NCBI GenBank assembly: GCA_012269805.1
Contig: JAAXJP010000251.1
Span: 1-7,222, forward strand
DNA from: Rubrivirga sp.
GTDB lineage: Bacteria; Bacteroidota; Rhodothermia; Rhodothermales; Rubricoccaceae
Reading direction: 5' to 3'
Length of the DNA: 7,222 nucleotides
Shown here in pieces: positions 1 to 5,420 of this stretch. The notes beneath the pieces were generated by a model that had not been told where the DNA came from, did no database searches, and was given only the letters and a program-made list of their open reading frames with translations. Position 1 is the first letter of the stretch. The number at the start of each line of letters is the position of its first letter. The position numbers and the translations under genes are program-made.

Positions 1-253
1 CCTCGAGCCGCCCACCCCGAACCCCGGTCGGGCCCGCGTCACCGTCCGCTATGCCCTCGACGCGCCCGAGGCGGTCGCCCTCTCCGTCGTCGCCGCCCTC
101 GGCCGCCGCGGGACGACGCTCGCCGACGGCCCGCGCGCACGCGGCGAGCACCGCTCCGAGCTCGACGTGTCCCCCCTAGCTCCGGGTCCCTACCTGATCG
201 TGCTGACGGCGGGGACCGACCGGGTGGCCCGCCCGCTCGTCGTCGCACGCTGA
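1..253 (+). CDS. C-terminal end of a secreted protein with a type IX secretion sorting domain (5' partial)
   Basis: The reading frame is open from base 2 and ends in TGA at 251-253, giving the last 83 residues of a longer protein that starts outside the window. The fragment has the layout of the Por/T9SS type A sorting domain: a PNPGRARVTVRYAL start, a GRR turn in the place of the usual 'GR.V..L..G' strand, then a histidine-containing strand, LAPGPYLIVL in the place of 'L..G.Y...L', and a final basic strand PLVVAR. In the Bacteroidota this beta-sandwich domain directs export through the T9SS and is normally removed at the cell surface. The function of the missing N-terminal part cannot be told. 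Third codon positions are nearly all G or C, as in the other genes. It is the only plus-strand gene and converges on pfkA with 28 bp between the stop codons. There is no start in the window, so only the frame and family pattern support the call. Confidence 0.85.
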   Translation, partial: LEPPTPNPGRARVTVRYALDAPEAVALSVVAALGRRGTTLADGPRARGEHRSELDVSPLAPGPYLIVLTAGTDRVARPLVVAR

Positions 254-258
254 CCCCG

Positions 259-281
259 CCCCCCTCGGCGGCGAGGTGGGG
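259..281. terminator. Hairpin between two convergent genes, possible bidirectional terminator
   Basis: The 28-bp gap between the plus-strand stop (251-253) and the pfkA stop (282-284) is almost entirely one inverted repeat. CCCC plus CCTCG (259-267) pairs with CGAGG (272-276) and GGGG (278-281) across a GCGG loop, with T277 bulged. The position suits a terminator shared by both genes. Neither strand shows a U-tract after the stem, so an intrinsic terminator of the usual kind is not demonstrated. Confidence 0.35.
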
Positions 282-1262
282 CTAGCTGAGGAGCGCCGTA
301 AGCTGGAGGAGGTCGTAGTCGACGTCCTTCTTGCGCGACCACACGTTCCGCATCGGCGTCAGCTTGAGGTCGTTGTTGACGATGCCGACCATCACGCCGT
401 CGTGGCCCTCCAACAGCGCCTCGACGGCCGCCGCGCCGAGCCGGGAGGCCAGCACGCGGTCACGGGCCGTCGGCGAGCCGCCGCGCTGGATGTGGCCGAG
501 GACCGACACGCGCGTGTCGATCCGGTCGAACTGGGGGTCCTCGGCGAGCGCCTGGCGGATCCGGTGAGCGCCGCCGAGCTCGTCGCCCTCGGCCACGACG
601 ACGATGCTCGACCGGCTCTGCGCCGCCATCAGCGACAGGATCCGGTCCTTGATCGAGAGCACGTCGGTCATCATCTCGGGGATGAGGACGAGCTCGGCGC
701 CGCCGCCGATGCCGCACGCGAGCGCGATGAACCCCGTGTCGCGGCCCATCACCTCGACGAGGAACAGCCGGTCGTGGGCGTCGGCCGTGTCGCGGATCTT
801 GTCGATCGAGTCGAGCGCCGTGTTGAGCGCCGTGTCGAACCCGATGGTCTCGTCGGTCCCGAACAGGTCGTTGTCGATCGTGCCCGGGCAGCCCACGACG
901 GCGATCCCGTGCTCGTTGGCGAGGTGCGTGGCGCCCTGGAGCGTCCCGTCGCCGCCGATGGCGACGAGCGCGTCGATCCCGGCCTCGCGGAGCCGGCGGG
1001 CCGCCTCGGCGCGGCCCTCGGGCGTCCGGAACCGCTCCGAGCGCGCGCTTTTGAGGATCGTCCCGCCCTGCTGGAGGATGTTCGACACCGACTGGCGGTC
1101 CATCTCCACGAAGTCGCCGTCGATCATCCCCGCGTAGCCCCGCTTGATCCCGACGACCTCGAGGCCCTCAGCGATGGCCCGCCGCGTGGCGGCCCGAATG
1201 CACGCGTTCATGCCCGGCGAGTCGCCGCCCGAGGTGAACACGCCGATGCGCTGGAGGTCCAT
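282..1262 (-). CDS. pfkA: ATP-dependent 6-phosphofructokinase
   Basis: Phosphorylates fructose 6-phosphate to fructose 1,6-bisphosphate, the committed step of glycolysis, in the cytoplasm. The 326 residues match the usual length of bacterial PfkA (about 320). The family order is complete: the N-terminal nucleotide loop GVFTSGGDSPGMNA (7-20), GGDGT (103-107), the catalytic PGTIDND (126-132, catalytic base expected to be D130), MGR (172-174) that contacts the sugar phosphate, and LGHIQRGGSP (255-264). Glycine after GGD and glycine in PGTIDND mark the ATP-using type; PPi-dependent enzymes have GGDD and PKTIDND. The ATG at 1262 puts the first conserved strand at residue 6, as in the family. No Shine-Dalgarno is visible before it; a small hairpin (TGGGG/CCCCA, 1272-1286) sits there instead. 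It is the last gene of the minus-strand series, 183 bp after the DUF1460 gene, so it may have its own promoter. Confidence 0.97.
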   Translation of the reverse strand: MDLQRIGVFTSGGDSPGMNACIRAATRRAIAEGLEVVGIKRGYAGMIDGDFVEMDRQSVSNILQQGGTILKSARSERFRTPEGRAEAARRLREAGIDALVAIGGDGTLQGATHLANEHGIAVVGCPGTIDNDLFGTDETIGFDTALNTALDSIDKIRDTADAHDRLFLVEVMGRDTGFIALACGIGGGAELVLIPEMMTDVLSIKDRILSLMAAQSRSSIVVVAEGDELGGAHRIRQALAEDPQFDRIDTRVSVLGHIQRGGSPTARDRVLASRLGAAAVEALLEGHDGVMVGIVNNDLKLTPMRNVWSRKKDVDYDLLQLTALLS

Positions 1263-1298
1263 GCCGTTGAGTGGGGAGACGCCCCAAGATCGGGCGAG

Positions 1299-1310
1299 AC
1301 GGCCGGCCGT
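1299..1310. promoter_or_regulatory. 12-bp perfect palindrome upstream of pfkA
   Basis: ACGGCCGGCCGT is its own reverse complement and lies 37-48 nt upstream of the pfkA ATG. Its position would suit an operator for a dimeric regulator or a small RNA hairpin in the leader. In DNA this rich in GC, palindromes of this kind also arise by chance. No promoter elements could be assigned next to it, so the regulatory reading is only a suggestion. Confidence 0.2.
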
Positions 1311-1335
1311 GCGCAGCGAAGAGGGCGTGAGGCTG

Positions 1336-1447
1336 AGGGGGAGACGGAAAAATGGGAATCGGGAAATGGCAGAGCGTCCCCCCGGCGGCTCGGCTCTGAA
1401 AGCCGAGATCTGCCCAGTCCCTTGTTCCCCAATGCCCTGTTCTCCCT
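1336..1447. repeat. Extended imperfect inverted repeat with a central hairpin, REP/MITE-like
   Basis: Most of the DUF1460-pfkA gap is one symmetric element of about 112 bp. The left arm carries spaced G-runs and ends in GGCAGA (1368-1373). The right arm starts with its complement TCTGCC (1409-1414) and carries matching C-runs: GGG 1361-1363 faces CCC 1419-1421, and GGGAA 1354-1358 faces TTCCC 1425-1429. A further purine block from 1336 faces a pyrimidine block up to 1447. In the centre CTCGGCT (1389-1395) and AGCCGAG (1401-1407) form a perfect 7-bp stem with a 5-nt loop. The arms include short A/T stretches unlike the coding sequence nearby. The right arm overlaps the TAG of the DUF1460 gene (1446-1448). 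It could be a dispersed palindromic element, an mRNA 3'-end structure or a leader structure for pfkA. No ORF fits it. Confidence 0.5.
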
Positions 1448-2432
1448 ACCCTCGCGGGTCCGTCGGCCGGACGACGACCACGCCGATCTGGCTCGAGATG
1501 CCCTGGACGTAGCTCTGGAGGTCGTCGGAGATCTTGACGCGGTCCGACGAGAGCGAGGCGTGCATGAACCCCGTGTGGGCGTCCGTCTTGTGGACGAACC
1601 CGGTGTGCGTCACGTCGAGGCCGCCGATGCTCGTCGCCGTCGCGATGATGTCGCCGGGGCGGAGCGCGTCGTAGACCGTCGAGATCCGGTCCTGCGGGAC
1701 GTAGAACAGCTCGGCGCTCGCCAGCGAGGCCTCCATGTCGAGGATGCAGGCGTAGGTCGAGTCGACGGCCATCTTGGGGTAGGCGTCGCGGTGCTCGCCC
1801 ATGAACGTCAGCCGCTTCTCGAACGGCTCGCCGCCGATGGCCCGCGTCACGTTCTGGAGCGCCCCGCGGCGCTCGTTGTCGCGGATCCAGTCCGAGAAGT
1901 AGTGGAGCCGCGAGCAGTACCCGTCGAGCTCGCCGTCGCGGTACCGGAGCGTGCGGACGCCGTCGGCGTAGGCCTGGTAGCTCGTCTCGCCCGTCGCGAT
2001 GGCCCGCGCCAGCGAGAGGACGTTCTCGATGTAGAGCACGCAGTCGAACGCCGTCAGGTCGACGACGAGGGTCTCCGACTCCGGTGCGTCGAGCATCCCG
2101 GCGCGGTAGGGGACGCCGAGGAGTTGCTCCCCGACCCACTGGATGATCTCGCCGTACTCCCGCTGCGCGACGCCCTGCGCCTCGGCGTCGTCGAGGATCT
2201 GCTGGAACGTCGCGCGCGTCGCCCGCTCGGCGGCCTCGACCGTGTCCGGCGGGGCGCTGGCGGCCTCGGCCGCGACGACCGGGGCGGCGTTCGAGACCGG
2301 CGGGGTGGCCGGCAGGACGGCCGCCTCGGACGCGTTTTCGACCGGGGCGGGCGGGGCCGGGTCGGACTGGCGGGAACTGCACGACGCCCCGAGGGCGGTC
2401 AGGCTGAGGGCGAGGACGAGGCGGAGCATCAC
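1446..2432 (-). CDS. DUF1460-family amidase-like lipoprotein (NlpC/P60-type fold)
   Basis: Resembles the DUF1460 family, relatives of the NlpC/P60 papain-like peptidases annotated as N-acetylmuramoyl-L-alanine amidase-like, so a role in peptidoglycan turnover is likely but the substrate is unproven. The 328 residues begin with a hydrophobic signal (about 3-16) and cysteine 18 in LGASCSS, which looks like a lipoprotein cleavage site, although glycine at -3 is not the ideal residue. Residues 19-65 form an Ala/Pro/Glu-rich linker. The catalytic cysteine is expected at C131 in DLTAFDCVLYIENVLSLA. LRPGDII (257-263) precedes GLDVTHTGFVHK, whose H276 is the expected catalytic histidine. The frame can start at GTG 2432 or at the next codon, ATG 2429; the ATG is the more likely. 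No Shine-Dalgarno is visible. The gene follows aat by about 45 bp. The mature protein is probably anchored in a membrane facing the periplasm. Confidence 0.87.
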   Translation of the reverse strand: MMLRLVLALSLTALGASCSSRQSDPAPPAPVENASEAAVLPATPPVSNAAPVVAAEAASAPPDTVEAAERATRATFQQILDDAEAQGVAQREYGEIIQWVGEQLLGVPYRAGMLDAPESETLVVDLTAFDCVLYIENVLSLARAIATGETSYQAYADGVRTLRYRDGELDGYCSRLHYFSDWIRDNERRGALQNVTRAIGGEPFEKRLTFMGEHRDAYPKMAVDSTYACILDMEASLASAELFYVPQDRISTVYDALRPGDIIATATSIGGLDVTHTGFVHKTDAHTGFMHASLSSDRVKISDDLQSYVQGISSQIGVVVVRPTDPRG

Positions 2433-2461
2433 GGGAACGAGGCGGCGGGTGGGGTAAACGC

Positions 2462-2473
2462 CCGACCGGTCGG
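2462..2473 (-). terminator. Palindrome just after the aat stop, weak terminator candidate
   Basis: CCGACCGGTCGG is a perfect 12-bp palindrome starting four bases after the aat stop codon on the minus strand, and is followed there by GCGTTTACC. As RNA it can only form a short 4-bp stem with a CCGG loop. The same arrangement, stem ending in CGG then a short TTTA, occurs after the small acidic gene (3969-3990). This may be a weak terminator, an RNA-end stabiliser or chance. Confidence 0.25.
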
Positions 2474-2477
2474 AGTG

Positions 2478-3143
2478 TTACCGCTCGTCGCCGTCGAGGG
2501 TGTCGATGGCGCTCCAGTCGGCCTCAGTGGCGAGGGCAAGCGCGAGGCGGCGCTCGAACGTCGCCCGCGGGATCTCGACCACGCCGAACCGCGCGAGGTG
2601 CGGCGTCGACATCTGAGTGTCGAGGAGTCGGAACCCGCCCGCGCGGAGCCGCTCGACGAGGTGGACCAGGGCCACCTTCGACGCGTCGCGGACACGCGTG
2701 ACCATGCTCTCGCCGAAAAATGCGCCCTTCAGAGCAACGCCATAGAGCCCGCCCGCGAACGCGCCGTCCTGCCAGCACTCGACGGAATGTGCATAGCCCC
2801 ACTCGTGGAGCGAGACGTACGCCTCGACCAGCTCGTCCGAGATCCACGTTTCCGGTCGGTCCGGCGCCGGCGCCGCGCACGCCCGCATCGTCCCCTCGAA
2901 GTCCCGGTCCACGACCACCTCGAACTCGCCACGGCGGACGGTCTTCGCGAGCGTCTTTGAGACGTGGAACGCGTCGAGCGGGAGGACGGCGCGCGGGTCC
3001 GGGGCGTACCACGCGACGTCGCCGTCGGGGTCGGCCATCGGGAAGACGCCGATCCGATACGCGGCCAGCAGGAGGTCGGGCGTGAGGATGGCGGCGGCAG
3101 GTCGATCGGGACGGGCGGGGGCGTCCGGGCCCGCCCAGCCCAC
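2478..3143 (-). CDS. aat: Leucyl/phenylalanyl-tRNA--protein transferase
   Basis: Transfers Leu or Phe from aminoacyl-tRNA to proteins with N-terminal Lys or Arg, producing destabilising N-termini for the ClpS/ClpAP N-degron route, in the cytoplasm. The 221 residues carry the family motifs in order: LLLAAYRIGVFPMAD (24-38), WYAPDPRAVLPL (45-56), TWI (99-101), AHSVE (118-122), GGLYGV (131-136), GESM (144-147, E145 equivalent to E. coli E156), DTQ (175-177, Q177 equivalent to E. coli Q188), then HLARFG and IPR..F. Valine 148 replaces the usual Phe after GESM. The only upstream start is GTG 3143, directly after the ZIP gene's TAA (3144-3146) in the same frame; GGGAG ends 3 nt before the GTG. Known homologues often begin close to the LTPDLLL segment, so residues 2-18 are an extra N-terminal stretch with less uniform codon use. 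Probably translated by coupling to the ZIP gene. Confidence 0.96.
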   Translation of the reverse strand: MGWAGPDAPARPDRPAAAILTPDLLLAAYRIGVFPMADPDGDVAWYAPDPRAVLPLDAFHVSKTLAKTVRRGEFEVVVDRDFEGTMRACAAPAPDRPETWISDELVEAYVSLHEWGYAHSVECWQDGAFAGGLYGVALKGAFFGESMVTRVRDASKVALVHLVERLRAGGFRLLDTQMSTPHLARFGVVEIPRATFERRLALALATEADWSAIDTLDGDER

Positions 3144-3950
3144 TTACTCCCACAGCAACGGCAGCGCCATGACGGCGATCCCGAGGAGCATCATCACGAG
3201 CTGCCCGACGGCCTTCGTGGCGGGGTAGCTGTGACGGCGATTGAGCTCCGGGATGAGGTCGCTCCCAGCGATGTAGAGGAACGCGCCCGCCGTGATCGGC
3301 AGGAGCCAGCTCTCGAGCCCATCGACGCCGGCGCCGAGCGCGAGCACGAGGCCGGCCCCCACGAGCCCGCCGAGGCCGGCGACGAAGTTGTACAGCAGCG
3401 CTTTCCGAGGTGGGTACCCCCCGTAGACGAGCACGCCGAAGTTGCCGATCTCCTGCGGGATCTCGTGGAGCATCACCGCCAGCGTCGTCACCACGCCGGT
3501 CTGGATCGAGACGAGGTAGGCCGCCGCCACGATGGCCCCGTCGATCACGTTGTGCGCCACGCTCCCCACCAGGTTGACGAGCGCGAACGGCGCCGCCTCG
3601 GGGCCGTGGTGGGCGTGGCCGTGGGGGTGGTGGACGTGCCCACTCGCGCCCTCGAGCGCCTCGGGCGCCCCGTGCTGGTGGCGCCAGTGGAGAAACTTCT
3701 CGAGCACGAAAAACGCCAGGACGCCCGCGAGCACCAACAGGCCCGTCCGCGGCCCGCCCCCGAGCGCTTCGTAGCTCTCGGGGATCAGGTGGAGCAGCGC
3801 CCCGCCCAGCATCGCGCCGACGGCGAACGCGACGAGCAGGAAGATCACGCGCTCCAGCCGGGCGCGGCCGAGCGACAGCGTGAGCGCGCCGGCCAGCGAG
3901 GCCAGCGAGATCGCGAGGACGGAGAGGAGCGCGGCAGCCGGTGCGGTCAC
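3144..3950 (-). CDS. ZIP-family divalent metal transporter
   Basis: An inner-membrane carrier that would bring divalent metal (Zn, possibly Fe or Mn) into the cytoplasm. The 268 residues contain about eight hydrophobic segments: roughly 5-27, 36-56, 69-86, 121-147, 152-176, 186-206, 215-235 and 247-266. The two ZIP metal-site helices are clear: HNVIDG (133-138) in segment 4 and HEIPQE (162-167) in segment 5, followed by IGNFGVL as in the LIV-1-like branch. The second histidine of the common HEIPHE motif is glutamine here. The loop between segments 3 and 4 (88-115) holds ten histidines, a typical ZIP metal-binding loop. DLIPEL (231-236) lies near the end of segment 7. The start is GTG 3948-3950, with no Shine-Dalgarno. 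It lies 46 bp after the small acidic gene and abuts aat with no gap. The metal is not predictable from the sequence. Confidence 0.95.
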   Translation of the reverse strand: MTAPAAALLSVLAISLASLAGALTLSLGRARLERVIFLLVAFAVGAMLGGALLHLIPESYEALGGGPRTGLLVLAGVLAFFVLEKFLHWRHQHGAPEALEGASGHVHHPHGHAHHGPEAAPFALVNLVGSVAHNVIDGAIVAAAYLVSIQTGVVTTLAVMLHEIPQEIGNFGVLVYGGYPPRKALLYNFVAGLGGLVGAGLVLALGAGVDGLESWLLPITAGAFLYIAGSDLIPELNRRHSYPATKAVGQLVMMLLGIAVMALPLLWE

Positions 3951-3960
3951 GGGCAGAGGT

Positions 3961-3990
3961 TAAAGAGCCCGTCGGACGCGGCGCCGACGG
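3961..3990 (-). terminator. Hairpin between the small acidic gene and the ZIP gene
   Basis: On the minus strand CCGTCGG and CCGACGG (+ coordinates 3984-3990 and 3969-3975) form a perfect 7-bp stem with an 8-nt loop, followed by GCTCTTTAA. It begins 6 nt after the TAA of the 72-residue gene and ends just before the ZIP gene's leader. The short T-run makes it a weak intrinsic terminator or attenuator that could lower ZIP/aat expression relative to def. Confidence 0.4.
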
Positions 3991-3996
3991 TCGCGC

Positions 3997-4215
3997 TTAC
4001 TGATAGCCTTTCCCCTCCCGCTCGGCCTTCCTCACGGCCTCCTTGTCGAGCTCGACCGTCGGCTTGTCGACGCCGAGCGCGCCGGGGTCCTGGGGGCCGG
4101 CGTTCACGTGGGGGGGCACCTCCTCGGAGAGGTCGTCGCCGCCGACGTTGCCGGAGCCGGACTTGTCCTCGACGTAGTCGGGGCGCTGGTCGCGGAGGTC
4201 CTTGGGGTCGTCCAT
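3997..4215 (-). CDS. Small acidic hydrophilic protein of unknown function
   Basis: I do not recognise this 72-residue protein. It is rich in Asp, Glu, Lys, Gly and Pro, has no cysteine, no hydrophobic segment and no signal peptide, and is probably largely disordered. Its last 20 residues (LDKEAVRKAEREGKGYQ and just before) could form a charged helix. Support for a real gene: almost every third codon position from ATG 4215 to TAA 3997 is G or C, matching the neighbours, and the gene fits neatly between def (22-bp gap) and the ZIP gene (46-bp gap). The frame is also open upstream to GTG 4278, but that would overlap the end of def by 41 bp and add residues with poorer codons, so ATG 4215 is preferred. 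No ribosome-binding site is clear. It is probably co-transcribed and translationally linked with def. Confidence 0.65.
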   Translation of the reverse strand: MDDPKDLRDQRPDYVEDKSGSGNVGGDDLSEEVPPHVNAGPQDPGALGVDKPTVELDKEAVRKAEREGKGYQ

Positions 4216-4237
4216 CTCTTCGGGGTCGGCGGCCGCG

Positions 4238-4825
4238 TCAGGCGTCGTCGCGGAACGCCATCGGGTAGTCGGCCTCACAGTCGCCGCGGGCGATGGCCTT
4301 GAGGCGGCGGCTCAGGAACTTGCGGCGGAGCGGCGAGAGGTAGTCGAGGTAGAGAACCCCGTCGAGGTGGTCCGTCTCGTGCTGGATCACGCGCGCGAGC
4401 GGCCCCTCCACCGGCCACTCGTGCTCCTGGAACTGACGGTCGAGAAACCGAATCCGCAGCACGTCTGGCCGCGAGATGGTCTCCCGGAGGTCCGGGATCG
4501 AGAGGCACCCCTCCTCCATGTCGATCTCCGGCGCGCCCTCCTCCACGATCAGCTCCGGGTTGATGAAGACGAGCGGCCCCGTCGCGTAGTCCGGCACGAC
4601 GCCGTCGTTGTCCTCGGCGAGGTCTTCGGCGTACGACGTGAGGTCGGCCACGAACAGACGGAGCGACTCCCCGACCTGGGGCGCGGCGAGGCCCGCCCCG
4701 TGCGCCACGCCCATCGTTTCGATCATGTCGTCGATGAGTGCCTGCAGCTCGGGGCTGTCGGACTCGACCTCGGCCGCGCGCTCGCGGAGAACGGGCTGGC
4801 CGTAGGCGTAGATCGGGAGGACCAT
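4238..4825 (-). CDS. def: Peptide deformylase
   Basis: A cytoplasmic, ribosome-associated metalloenzyme that removes the formyl group from the N-terminal Met of new proteins. The 195 residues carry all three diagnostic motifs: GAGLAAPQVG (43-52), EEGCLSIP (104-111, metal ligand C107) and QHETDHLDG (148-156, ligands H149 and H153, catalytic E150). The insertion between strands, YAEDLAEDNDGVVPDY (65-80), lengthens the protein relative to the E. coli enzyme (about 169 residues); similar longer forms are usual in Bacteroidota. The ATG at 4825 gives the expected start MVLPIYAYGQPVL. No Shine-Dalgarno precedes it. The gene follows ruvX by 78 bp; ruvX-def adjacency is a recurrent arrangement in Bacteroidota. 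Nothing looks damaged. Confidence 0.98.
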   Translation of the reverse strand: MVLPIYAYGQPVLRERAAEVESDSPELQALIDDMIETMGVAHGAGLAAPQVGESLRLFVADLTSYAEDLAEDNDGVVPDYATGPLVFINPELIVEEGAPEIDMEEGCLSIPDLRETISRPDVLRIRFLDRQFQEHEWPVEGPLARVIQHETDHLDGVLYLDYLSPLRRKFLSRRLKAIARGDCEADYPMAFRDDA

Positions 4826-4882
4826 CGGATGTCGCGGGGCGGGGACGTAGGATAGCCCGTCACAGACACGGAGATCCGAACC

Positions 4883-4897
4883 GGCGGGGTCTCCGCC
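4883..4897 (-). terminator. Short hairpin after the ruvX stop
   Basis: GGCGG (4883-4887) and CCGCC (4893-4897) form a 5-bp GC stem with a 5-nt loop, 6 nt past the ruvX TGA. No U-tract follows on the minus strand (GGTTCGG). It may only stabilise the mRNA end, or it may be chance in GC-rich DNA. Confidence 0.22.
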
Positions 4898-4903
4898 CCC
4901 CCT

Positions 4904-4948
4904 TCACTCAGGGCCGGAGCGCTGTTCACTCGGGCCGGAGCGCTGTTC
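4904..4948 (-). repeat. Tandem 21-bp duplication at the 3' end of ruvX
   Basis: GGGCCGGAGCGCTGTTC occurs at 4911-4927 and again, identically, at 4932-4948, a period of 21 bp. TTCACTC also recurs (4903-4909 and 4925-4931), but the copy next to the stop has one extra A (4910). On the coding strand this means the terminal copy reads GGC CCT GAG TGA, while the earlier copy lacks that T and stays open. The duplication therefore repeats the old C-terminus, with a 1-base difference removing the first stop. Confidence 0.8.
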
Positions 4949-5359
4949 GTCCAGCCAGTCCTGGAGGATGACGCAGGCCGCCGCGGCGTCGAGCGTCCCC
5001 TTTCGACGCCGCCGCTTCTTGGGCACACCCGCCTCGACGAGGCCGCGGAGCGCCCGGCGCGACGACTCGCGCTCGTCCTGGAGAACCACCTCGGCCCCCG
5101 GCGCGGCCTTCCTCAGACGTCCCACGAACGGCCGGACCCGGTCGACGGCGTGCCCCTCCGCCCCGTCGTCGGTCAACGGCCACCCGACCACGATGACGCC
5201 GACGCCCTCCTCCTCGACGAGCCGGGCGAGCTCCGCCAGCGCCTCACCCGGCGCGAACGTCCCGACCGGGCGGGTCGTGAGACGGAGCGGGTCGGCCAGG
5301 GCGACGCCGACACGGCGGGCGCCGTAGTCGACCCCGGCCGCGCGGGGCGGGAGGTCCAT
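4904..5359 (-). CDS. ruvX: RuvX/YqgF-family Holliday junction resolvase-like nuclease
   Basis: Member of the YqgF/RuvX RNase H-like family, tied in E. coli to maturation of the 16S rRNA 5' end and in other bacteria to Holliday-junction resolution; it acts in the cytoplasm. From ATG 5359 it has 151 residues (family about 140). Motifs: GVDYGARRVGVALADPL (9-25, acidic D11), VVGWPLTDDG (57-66), the acidic QDERESSRRA (94-103) and KGTLDAAAACVIL (120-132, D124). The frame is also open to GTG 5413, but those 18 extra codons use A- and T-ending codons (CGA, GGA, CTA, GCT, TGT) unlike the gene and span a strong hairpin, so the ATG is chosen. The C-terminus holds a tandem seven-residue repeat, EQRSGPS then EQRSGPE, absent from the core fold. 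No Shine-Dalgarno is seen. Confidence 0.95.
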   Translation of the reverse strand: MDLPPRAAGVDYGARRVGVALADPLRLTTRPVGTFAPGEALAELARLVEEEGVGVIVVGWPLTDDGAEGHAVDRVRPFVGRLRKAAPGAEVVLQDERESSRRALRGLVEAGVPKKRRRRKGTLDAAAACVILQDWLDEQRSGPSEQRSGPE

Positions 5360-5370
5360 GTCACAAGCTA

Positions 5371-5404
5371 GCGGCCCTCCGGCGGGTCGTCGCCGGCGGG
5401 CCGC
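5371..5404 (-). promoter_or_regulatory. Strong hairpin in the ruvX leader
   Basis: GCGGCCC (5371-5377) pairs with GGGCCGC (5398-5404), and CCGGCG (5379-5384) with CGCCGG (5391-5396). The 13 base pairs are interrupted only by a single T/C mismatch and capped by a 6-nt loop. On the minus strand it ends 11 nt before the ruvX ATG (5359) and is followed by TAGCTTGTGAC. It could end transcription from the HU gene, limit access to the ruvX start, or mark the 5' end of a processed mRNA. Confidence 0.45.
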
Positions 5405-5420
5405 GGAGGTCACCGAGGGG

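Noticed and set aside
1208..1432. 74-codon minus-strand frame spanning the inverted repeat and the start of pfkA
   Set aside because: It overlaps the pfkA start in another frame, crosses the palindromic element, and its product has no protein-like pattern.
276..2960. 894-codon open frame on the plus strand across pfkA, the DUF1460 gene and aat
   Set aside because: It lies antisense to three genes with complete family motifs. The translation is a low-complexity Arg/Val/Asp/Ala-rich string, as expected when GC-ending codons on one strand remove stops on the other.
2964..4268. 434-codon plus-strand open frame opposite the ZIP gene and the acidic gene
   Set aside because: Same cause: a composition shadow with no recognisable domain, opposite a clear eight-segment transporter.
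4216..4278. Longer small acidic protein starting at GTG 4278
   Set aside because: It would overlap the coding end of def by 41 bp; ATG 4215 begins where the codon pattern becomes uniform.
5360..5413. Longer RuvX starting at GTG 5413
   Set aside because: The extra codons have poor third-position GC, cross the hairpin 5371-5404 and precede the normal family start at ATG 5359.
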